Below are positions 45,947-52,583 of a stretch of 64,000 nucleotides of DNA, piece after piece. The DNA is taken from the NCBI RefSeq assembly GCF_002305895.1, contig NZ_CP022203.1:1404501-1468500 (forward strand). The letters are read 5' to 3'. Numbering within the stretch: the stretch's first letter is position 1; every line of letters starts with the position of its first letter. The stretch comes from Corallococcus macrosporus DSM 14697 (GTDB lineage Bacteria > Myxococcota > Myxococcia > Myxococcales > Myxococcaceae). The translations under genes were made by a program, and so were the position numbers. The notes under the pieces were generated by a model. That model did not search any database and was not told the DNA's origin. It was given only the letters and a program-made list of their open reading frames with translations.

Positions 45947-46108
45947 ATGAAGTGGTTTGGTGGGCTGGTGCTGCTGGGCTACGCGGCACTGACGATTTCA
46001 GGCTGGTCCCCCTTCACGAAGGAAGCGCGGGACAAGGTACCGGGCAACGTCCGGCGTGGGCCGGGCGGCGTCCTGCTGTGGACTGGCGGCTACATGGGAG
46101 GGAAGTGA
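45947..46108 (+). CDS. 53-residue small protein of the polyamine operon
   Basis: A gene between the DUF4178 and DUF350 genes: ATG 45947 (upstream GACGGAGG gives a ribosome site) to TGA 46108, whose last base is the A of the next ATG (TGATG). The 53 residues begin MKWFGGLVLLGYAALTISGW, a single hydrophobic helix or signal-anchor, then a basic Pro/Gly-rich tail VPGNVRRGPGGVLLWTGGYM and GGK. Close packing and codon usage (G/C third positions) support translation. I do not know the family; the tail pattern V-P-x-x-V-R-x-x-P-G-G and final G-Y-x-G-G-K looks like a conserved signature worth a search. Confidence 0.75.
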   Translation: MKWFGGLVLLGYAALTISGWSPFTKEARDKVPGNVRRGPGGVLLWTGGYMGGK

Positions 46109-46335
46109 TGTTGTTACTTGGCGTGGTGGTCAGCGTTCAGGGTGTGCTGGCGAGCATCATCTACTCGCTCATCGGTCTGGCGGTGTTCGTGGCGGGCTTC
46201 TACGTCATCCGCCTCATCATGCCGTTCGACGTGCACAAGGAGCTGGAGGCCGACCAGAACACGGCGGTGGGCATCGTCATCGGCTCCTTCATCATCGGTC
46301 TGGCCATCATCGTGGCCGCGGCCATCAGCGGATGA
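46108..46335 (+). CDS. DUF350 small membrane protein
   Basis: ATG 46108 overlaps the preceding stop. The 75-residue protein has two hydrophobic helices: about 4-33 (LGVVVSVQGVLASIIYSLIG) and 51-75 (AVGIVIGSFIIGLAIIVAAA), joined by a charged loop (DVHKELEADQNTAV). This matches the DUF350 fold (YjfL-like), with the conserved FDVHKEL and DQNTAVGI stretch. DUF350 proteins are inner membrane, often encoded near spermidine synthases and AdoMetDC; function is not established. A frame continues upstream to 45931, but the overlap with the 53-residue gene favours 46108. Confidence 0.85.
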   Translation: MLLLGVVVSVQGVLASIIYSLIGLAVFVAGFYVIRLIMPFDVHKELEADQNTAVGIVIGSFIIGLAIIVAAAISG

Positions 46336-46355
46336 CTCCGAAGTGAAGTGACGCC

Positions 46356-47852
46356 GTGAACAAGACGCTGCTGTACATCTCCGTCATCGTCATCGCGACG
46401 TGCGGGCTCATCTATGAGCTCGTCGTCGGGGCGCTCGCGAGCTACCTGCTCGGGGACTCCATCACCCAGTTCTCCACCGTCATTGGCGGCTACCTGTTCG
46501 CCATGGGCATTGGCAGCTACCTGTCGCGCTACATCGAGCGCGGGGTGGCGCAGCGCTTCGTGGAGGTGGAGCTGGCGGTGGCGCTGCTGGGCGGCATCTG
46601 CGCGCCGATGCTGTTCCTCACCTTCACGCTGACCAGCCTGTTCCAGGTGGCGCTGTACGGCAGCGTGATTGCCATTGGCGCGCTGGTGGGCATGGAGATT
46701 CCCCTCCTGCTGCGCATCCTGAAGGACCAGCTCAAGTTCAAGGACCTGGTCAGCCAGGTGCTGTCGCTGGACTACGTGGGCGCGCTCGCGGCCAGCCTGG
46801 CCTTCCCGCTGCTGCTGGTGCCCAAGCTGGGCCTGGTGCGCACGTCCCTGCTGTTCGGCGTGCTCAACGCCGGGGTGGCGCTGTGGAGCACCTGGCTGCT
46901 GGCGCCGCTGCTCGGCAACCCGCTGCGCCTGCGCGTCAAGGCGGTGGGGTTGACGGTGCTGCTGCTGGTGGGCTTCGTCATGGGGGACCGGCTCACCACC
47001 TTCTACGAGGACCAGCTCTACGCGGATGACGTGGTCCACGCGTCCAGCTCGCCCTACCAGCGCATCATCCTCACGCGCGGCAAGCGGGGCTTCTCGCTGT
47101 TCCTCAACGGCAACCTCCAGTTCGCCAGCCTGGATGAGTACCGCTACCACGAGTCCCTGGTGCACCCGGCCATGGTGCGGGCGGGCAAGGTGGAGAACGT
47201 GCTCATCCTGGGCGGCGGGGACGGCCTGGCCGCGCGCGAGGTGCTGCGCTACCCGGAGGTCCGCTCCGTCACCCTGGTGGACCTGGACCCGGCGATTACC
47301 GGGCTGGCGACGAACTTCGAGGAGCTGGTGAAGCTGAACCGCCACGCCCTGACGGACCCGCGGGTGCGGGTGGTCAACGGGGACGCGATGCAGTTCCTCT
47401 CCGAGAGCACCGCGCGATACGACGTGGTGGTGGTGGACTTCCCGGACCCGAACAACTTCGCGCTGGGCAAGCTGTACACCACGGGCTTCTACAAGCTGCT
47501 GAAGAAGCGCATCGCGCCAGAGGGCGTGGCGGTGGTGCAGAGCACCAGCCCGCTGTTCGCCCGGCGCTCCTTCTGGTGCGTGGAGACGACGCTGCGGGCC
47601 GCGGGCTTCTGGACGGAGCCGTACCACGCGCTGGTGCCTTCGTTCGGCGAGTGGGGCTACGTGCTGATTGCGCACGAGGCGCCCGGCCGGCAGCGGCCGC
47701 TGCCCGAAGGGCTGCTCTTCCTGGACGACGCGACGATGGCGTCGCTCACCCAGTTTCCCCCGGACATGGGCCCCCTGCCCACGGAGGTGAACCGGCTGAA
47801 CAACCAGGTGCTGGTGCACTACTACGAAGCGGAGTGGCAGCGGTGGAACTGA
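46356..47852 (+). CDS. membrane-embedded spermidine synthase-like protein
   Basis: A 498-residue protein from GTG 46356. Residues about 5-215 contain six or seven hydrophobic helices (TLLYISVIVIATCGLIYELV, and FPLLLVPKLGLVRTSLLFGV). The C-terminal half (about 235-480) is a spermidine synthase/PAPT methyltransferase fold: VENVLILGGGDGLAAREVLR (decarboxylated-AdoMet binding), TLVDLDPAITGL, and active-site DVVVVDFPDPNNFALGKLYT with the D-x-P-D-P motif, which suggests a working aminopropyltransferase. It likely moves aminopropyl groups onto a polyamine at the inner membrane. The predecessor (DUF350) ends 20 bp upstream; the following FAD gene overlaps it by 10 bp. Confidence 0.9.
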   Translation: MNKTLLYISVIVIATCGLIYELVVGALASYLLGDSITQFSTVIGGYLFAMGIGSYLSRYIERGVAQRFVEVELAVALLGGICAPMLFLTFTLTSLFQVALYGSVIAIGALVGMEIPLLLRILKDQLKFKDLVSQVLSLDYVGALAASLAFPLLLVPKLGLVRTSLLFGVLNAGVALWSTWLLAPLLGNPLRLRVKAVGLTVLLLVGFVMGDRLTTFYEDQLYADDVVHASSSPYQRIILTRGKRGFSLFLNGNLQFASLDEYRYHESLVHPAMVRAGKVENVLILGGGDGLAAREVLRYPEVRSVTLVDLDPAITGLATNFEELVKLNRHALTDPRVRVVNGDAMQFLSESTARYDVVVVDFPDPNNFALGKLYTTGFYKLLKKRIAPEGVAVVQSTSPLFARRSFWCVETTLRAAGFWTEPYHALVPSFGEWGYVLIAHEAPGRQRPLPEGLLFLDDATMASLTQFPPDMGPLPTEVNRLNNQVLVHYYEAEWQRWN

Positions 47853-49477
47853 CGCGGCGGGAGCTGGTCGCCGCGTTCCTGGGTTCCGCGGTGGCCGCCA
47901 GCGCGTGCCGCAAGGCGCGTCCGCGAGCGCGGGTGCCGGGCGCGGTGGTGGACAAGGCGGTGGAGGTGGGGCACCAGCTTCGCGGCGGGCCGCTGCCTCG
48001 CGCGGACCTCGTGGAGCCCGTGGAGGTGCTGGTGGTGGGCGCGGGCGTGGCGGGCCTGTCCGCGGCCTGGCGGCTGGCGGGCGCGGGCGTGCGAGGCGTG
48101 CGCGTGCTGGAGCTGGAGGCGGAGCCCGGCGGCACGTCCCGCTCCGGGCGCAACGCCGTCACCGCGTACCCGTGGGGCGCGCACTACCTGCCGGCGCCGC
48201 TGGAGGACCGGGGCCCTGTCGTCCGGCTGCTGCGGGAGCTGGGCGCCGTGGCCGGCGTGGATGACGCGGGCCGGCCACACTATGAGGAGTCGCTGCTCAT
48301 CCACGAGCCGGAGGAGCGCTTCTTCTACCGGGGCCACTGGTACGAAGGGCTCTACCTGCACGCGGGCGCCAGCGCGGAGGACCTGCAGGAGCTGCGGCGC
48401 TTCGAGGCGCGGATGAACGGCTTCGCCGCCGCGCGGGACGCGAAGGGGCGCAGGGCCTTCGCGGTGCCCTCCGGCCTGTCCAGCGACGACGCGGAGTGGA
48501 CGGCGCTGGACGCGCTGAGCATGGCGGCGTGGCTTGCGCGCGAGGGCTTTCGTTCGCCGCGGCTGAAGTGGGTGGTGGACTACGCGTGCCGCGACGACTT
48601 CGGCACCACCGCCGAGCACGTCTCCGCCTGGGCCGGCATCTGGTACTTCACCGCGCGGCAGGACGGGAACGGGGAGCGCAGCGAGGGCTACCTGAGCTGG
48701 CCCGAAGGCAACGGCCGGCTGGTGCGGCAGTTGGTGTCCGCGCTGCCGCACGGCGCGGTGGAGCGCAACGTGCTGGTGCACACCGTGGCGCCTGTGGAGG
48801 GGGGCTGCCGCGTGGACGCGCTGGAGGCGGGCACGGGCAGGCCCCGGGCCTTCCTGGCGAAGCAGGTGGTGCTGGCGTGCCCGCGCTTCATCGCGGCGCA
48901 CGTGGTGGCGCCGTGGCGGCGCGAGCGGCCGGCCTGGCTGGGAAGCTTCACGTATGGGCCGTGGGTGGTGGCGAACCTGACGCTGTCCTCGCCGCCGCGC
49001 TCGCGGGGCTTCCCGCTGGCCTGGGACAACGTCTTCTATGAGAGCCGCAGCCTGGGCTACGTGGTGGCCACGCACCAGACGCTGCGCCAGGACGAGCAGG
49101 GCCCCACGGTGCTCACCTGGTACCTGCCCATGGACGGCGCGGACGTGAAGGCGGAGCGGGAGAAGGCGCTGTCGGCCAGCTACGCGGACTGGGAGGCGCT
49201 GGTGATGGCGGACATGCTGCCCGCGCACCCGGGCATCGCCGAACAGGCGCGGCGGCTGGAGGTCCAGCGCTGGGGCCACGCCATGGTGCGGCCGTCGCCG
49301 GGCTTCATGTGGGGTGCGGCGAAGCAGGCCGCGGCGGAGAGCCTGGGGCGCTCGCTGCACTTCGCGCACTCCGATTTGGGCGGCATGGGCCTCTTCGAGG
49401 AGGCGAACTGGTTCGGCGTGCGGGCCGCGGAGCGCGTGCTGGCGGAGCTGGGCCGGCGCGAGGCGAGCTGGCTCTAG
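47843..49477 (+). CDS. Tat-exported FAD-dependent amine oxidase-like lipoprotein
   Basis: GTG 47843 is chosen; GTG 47834 three codons earlier is in frame. The 544-residue protein begins VELTRRELVAAFLGSAVAAS, a twin-arginine signal (T-R5-R6-E-L-V) with a possible lipobox Cys22 (ASAC). The FAD site is VEVLVVGAGVAGLSAAW, GAGVAG at 66-71, then LELEAEPGGTSRSGRNAVTA, the flavin amine oxidase pattern. A long substrate region follows and the C-terminus ends GLFEEANWFGVRAAERVLA. Flavin amine oxidases include polyamine oxidases. It overlaps the membrane spermidine synthase gene, so a role in oxidising a polyamine product in the periplasm is plausible. Family and export are well supported; substrate is inferred. 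Confidence 0.85.
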   Translation: MELTRRELVAAFLGSAVAASACRKARPRARVPGAVVDKAVEVGHQLRGGPLPRADLVEPVEVLVVGAGVAGLSAAWRLAGAGVRGVRVLELEAEPGGTSRSGRNAVTAYPWGAHYLPAPLEDRGPVVRLLRELGAVAGVDDAGRPHYEESLLIHEPEERFFYRGHWYEGLYLHAGASAEDLQELRRFEARMNGFAAARDAKGRRAFAVPSGLSSDDAEWTALDALSMAAWLAREGFRSPRLKWVVDYACRDDFGTTAEHVSAWAGIWYFTARQDGNGERSEGYLSWPEGNGRLVRQLVSALPHGAVERNVLVHTVAPVEGGCRVDALEAGTGRPRAFLAKQVVLACPRFIAAHVVAPWRRERPAWLGSFTYGPWVVANLTLSSPPRSRGFPLAWDNVFYESRSLGYVVATHQTLRQDEQGPTVLTWYLPMDGADVKAEREKALSASYADWEALVMADMLPAHPGIAEQARRLEVQRWGHAMVRPSPGFMWGAAKQAAAESLGRSLHFAHSDLGGMGLFEEANWFGVRAAERVLAELGRREASWL

Positions 49478-49591
49478 CCCGCCTGGCGGTGCCCGCCTGG
49501 AGGACAGGGGGCGCTGTCGGGTCGCATGCATATCTCCCTCCTCGAGGAGGCCGGGTGCGTCCGCGCCCGCGCGCCCCAAGGAGGCCGCATC

Positions 49592-51949
49592 ATGTCGCTC
49601 AAGGAATACCCGCCTGGAACCTCGTTCCCCGGCGTCATCGGCCGGACGGATGAGGAGTCCTCGCCTGCCTGGCCCGCGCCGCTGCGCGCGAAGCCCGGGG
49701 CACCCAACGTCCTCTTCATCGTCCTGGACGACACTGGCTTCGGCCAGCTCGGCTGTTATGGCTCGCCCATCCGCACGCCGAACCTGGACCGGCTGGCGAA
49801 GGGCGGGCTGCTCTACAACAACATGCACACCACCGCGCTCTGCTCGCCCACGCGCTCGTGCATCCTCACCGGCCGCAACCACCACTCCAATGGCATGGCG
49901 GCCATCACCGAAATCTCCGTGGGCTACCCTGGCCGCAACGGCAGCATCCCCTTCGAGAACGGCTTCCTGTCGGAGATGCTGGCGGGGCACGGCTACAACA
50001 CGTACTGCGTGGGCAAGTGGCACCTCACGCCCGCGGAGCAGACGAGCGCCGCCGGACCCTACTCGCGCTGGCCGCTGGGGCGCGGCTTCGAGCGCTACTA
50101 CGGCTTCCTCGGCGGCGACACGCACCAGTACTACCCGGACCTCGTGCACGACAACCACCAGGTCCGGCCGCCGAAGACTCCAGAGGAGGGCTACCACCTG
50201 ACGGAGGACCTGGTGGACCGCGCCATCGGCTTCATCGCTGACGCGAAGCAGGTGGCGCCCGACAAGCCCTTCTTCCTCTACTTCTGCACCGGCGCCATGC
50301 ACGCGCCCCACCATGTCCCGCGCGAGTGGGCGGACCGCTACAAGGGCCAGTTCGACGACGGCTGGGACGCCTACCGCGAGAAGGTCTTCCAGCGGCAGCT
50401 CGCCACGGGCGTGGTGCCTCCGGGCACCCAACTGTCCCGCCACGACCCGGACGTGCAGGCGTGGGCCGGCCTGTCGCCCGAGGAGCGGCGGCTCTATGCG
50501 CGGATGATGGAGGTGTTCGCGGGCTTCCTGGAGCACACGGACCACCACATCGGCCGGCTCATCCAGTCACTGGAGGACAGCGGCGAGCTGGAGAACACGC
50601 TCATCATGGTCATCTCCGACAATGGCGCCAGCCCGGAGGGCGGCCTGCACGGCTCCGTCAACGAGCTGAAGTTCTTCAACAACACGCCGGAGTCGCTGGA
50701 GCAGAACCTGGAGGCGATGGACGACCTGGGCGGCCCCCGCCACTTCAACCACTACCCCTGGGGCTGGGCCTGGGCGGGCAACACGCCCTTCAAGCGGTGG
50801 AAGCGCGAGACGTACCGGGGCGGCACCACCGACCCGTTCATCGTCCACTGGCCTCGCGGCCTCCAGGCGCGGGGCGAGGTCCGCTCACAGTACTGCCACG
50901 CCATCGACATGGTGCCCACGGTGCTGGACTGCCTGGGCATCGAGGCGCCCACGGAGATTCGCGGCGTCACGCAGTCGCCCATCGAAGGCGTCAGCTTCAA
51001 GCACACCTTCCATGACGCGGACGCGGAGAGCCGGCACCACACGCAGTACTTCGAGATGTTCAGCCACCGGGCGCTGTACCACGACGGGTGGCGCGCGGTG
51101 TGTCCGTTCCCGGGGCCCTCCTTCACGGAGTCGAAGGAGCAGTTCGGCACGCTGAAGCTGACCGAGGCGAAGCTGCGCGAGCTCGATACGGAGGGCTGGG
51201 AGCTGTACCACGTGGCGGAGGACTGCTCGGAGACGCGCAACGTGGCCGCGCGGGAGCGCGACAAGCTCATCGAGCTGATTGCCCGCTGGTACGTCGAGGC
51301 GGGCCGCTACGACGTATTCCCCCTGATAACGCCGTCCCGCGAGCTCTTCGCCGTGGAGCGCCCGCAGCTCACCCGGGAGCGGGAGCGCTACGTCTACTGG
51401 CCCAACACCTCACCCGCGCCGGAGAACGTGGCGGTGCACGTCCTCAACCGCGCCCACGCCATCACCACGCGCGTGGAGGTGGAGGACGGCGTGGAGGGCG
51501 TGCTGCTGTGCCACGGCGGCTTGACGGGCGGGTACTCGCTGTTCATCAAGGACCGCAGGCTGCACTACGTCTACAACTTCGTGGGCGAGAAGGAGTTCCA
51601 CCTGGAGTCCGCCGTGGACGTGCCGCGGGGCCCCGTGGAGCTGCGCTTCGAGTTCCAGCCCATGGGGGCGCCCGACCTGCCCGCAGGACTGGGCTCGCCA
51701 GGACTGGGGCGCCTGTTCATCAATGGCGACCTGGTGGCCCAGCGCGACATCTCGGAGACCATGCCGCTGATCATCAGCCTGGGGGAGGGGCTGACGTGTG
51801 GACGTGACGAGAACTCGCCGGTGAGTCAGCAGTACCAGCCGCCCTTCGCGTTCAAGGGCGGGACGCTGACGGAGGTGGTGGTGGACGTGTCTGGCGAGCA
51901 CATCCATGACCCGGTGACGGAGACGAACACGGTCATGGCGCGGCAGTAG
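49592..51949 (+). CDS. arylsulfatase with C-terminal extension, no signal peptide
   Basis: ATG 49592 follows AAGGAGG; an upstream in-frame ATG (49526) gives a non-coding-like extension. The 785-residue protein has metal residues in VLFIVLDDTGFGQLGCYG (Asp pair at 46-47) and the sulfatase signature CSPTR with Cys84, which a formylglycine-generating enzyme must convert; then GKWH and ISDNGASPEGG. The C-terminal 200 residues are beta-rich (RVEVEDGVEGVLLCHGGLTG) as in large Pseudomonas-type arylsulfatases that stay in the cytoplasm. It hydrolyses sulfate esters for sulfur supply or degrades sulfated compounds. The absence of a signal peptide at this start fits the cytoplasmic class. Confidence 0.92.
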   Translation: MSLKEYPPGTSFPGVIGRTDEESSPAWPAPLRAKPGAPNVLFIVLDDTGFGQLGCYGSPIRTPNLDRLAKGGLLYNNMHTTALCSPTRSCILTGRNHHSNGMAAITEISVGYPGRNGSIPFENGFLSEMLAGHGYNTYCVGKWHLTPAEQTSAAGPYSRWPLGRGFERYYGFLGGDTHQYYPDLVHDNHQVRPPKTPEEGYHLTEDLVDRAIGFIADAKQVAPDKPFFLYFCTGAMHAPHHVPREWADRYKGQFDDGWDAYREKVFQRQLATGVVPPGTQLSRHDPDVQAWAGLSPEERRLYARMMEVFAGFLEHTDHHIGRLIQSLEDSGELENTLIMVISDNGASPEGGLHGSVNELKFFNNTPESLEQNLEAMDDLGGPRHFNHYPWGWAWAGNTPFKRWKRETYRGGTTDPFIVHWPRGLQARGEVRSQYCHAIDMVPTVLDCLGIEAPTEIRGVTQSPIEGVSFKHTFHDADAESRHHTQYFEMFSHRALYHDGWRAVCPFPGPSFTESKEQFGTLKLTEAKLRELDTEGWELYHVAEDCSETRNVAARERDKLIELIARWYVEAGRYDVFPLITPSRELFAVERPQLTRERERYVYWPNTSPAPENVAVHVLNRAHAITTRVEVEDGVEGVLLCHGGLTGGYSLFIKDRRLHYVYNFVGEKEFHLESAVDVPRGPVELRFEFQPMGAPDLPAGLGSPGLGRLFINGDLVAQRDISETMPLIISLGEGLTCGRDENSPVSQQYQPPFAFKGGTLTEVVVDVSGEHIHDPVTETNTVMARQ

Positions 51950-51969
51950 GCGCGTGGGCGTAGGGCGGC

Positions 51970-52578
51970 TCAGGGCGGCCAGGTGACGTCACAGCGCGCA
52001 TCGGCGCCGCGGACGAGGTCCTCGGCCACCGAGCGCAGCAGCACGGAGCCCGTGAGCGTGGCGCCTTCCTCGTCAGGCGCCTGCTTGCCCTGGGTGAGCC
52101 ACGCGGCCACGCGGCCCAGGCTCGCGGCGGTCACCACGTGCAGCCGGACGTTGATGCGCACCTGGTAGCGCGCGTCCGGTTCAGGCCTTTCCTCCAGGGA
52201 CCACGCCACGCGCTCCAGGGTCAGCGCGGACGGGCCTTCGGGCAGCGGGCGCCCATCCAGCACGTAGGCTCCGTTGGAGAACGCGAGCACCTGCGTCACT
52301 CGCGCCGTCTCCACCCTCGCGTCGAACCAGACGGTGTTGCGCCGCCAGAGCGTCAGCTCCACCTCCAGCTTCCCCGCCATGCCCAGCCGCACCAGCCGGT
52401 CCAGTTCGGGGGAGACGAAGTCGAAGGCCTCGGAGCGGACCATGACGCGCCGTCCGGACAGGGTGGCGGTGCAGGTGGCGCGCGGCTCCTCTGCATGGAC
52501 GGTGGACGCGTACAGGCTCGCCACGGCGACGAGCGCCGTGCCGAGCCTGCGTCCCACGCGTGTGAGCGGCCAGTCCAT
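51970..52578 (-). CDS. DUF4390 exported protein
   Basis: A 202-residue protein with signal peptide (LGTALVAVASLYASTVHAEE; cleavage after VHA). The mature part is beta-rich and fits DUF4390: RSEAFDFVSPELDRLVRLGM, VELTLWRRNTVWFDARVETA and RYQVRINVRLHVVTAASLGR. DUF4390 is an uncharacterised envelope family usually encoded near membrane signalling or outer-membrane genes. It follows the Omp85-like gene on the same strand with a 5-bp gap, so the two are co-transcribed; it may assist that outer-membrane protein. Two Cys residues near the ends (ATCTATL and DARCDV) could pair. Confidence 0.8.
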   Translation of the reverse strand: MDWPLTRVGRRLGTALVAVASLYASTVHAEEPRATCTATLSGRRVMVRSEAFDFVSPELDRLVRLGMAGKLEVELTLWRRNTVWFDARVETARVTQVLAFSNGAYVLDGRPLPEGPSALTLERVAWSLEERPEPDARYQVRINVRLHVVTAASLGRVAAWLTQGKQAPDEEGATLTGSVLLRSVAEDLVRGADARCDVTWPP

Positions 52579-52583
52579 GCGTT

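Noticed and set aside
47822-50548. 908-codon minus-strand frame over the FAD and sulfatase genes
   Set aside because: It spans two unrelated, motif-bearing genes; composition is typical of an antisense frame at high G+C.
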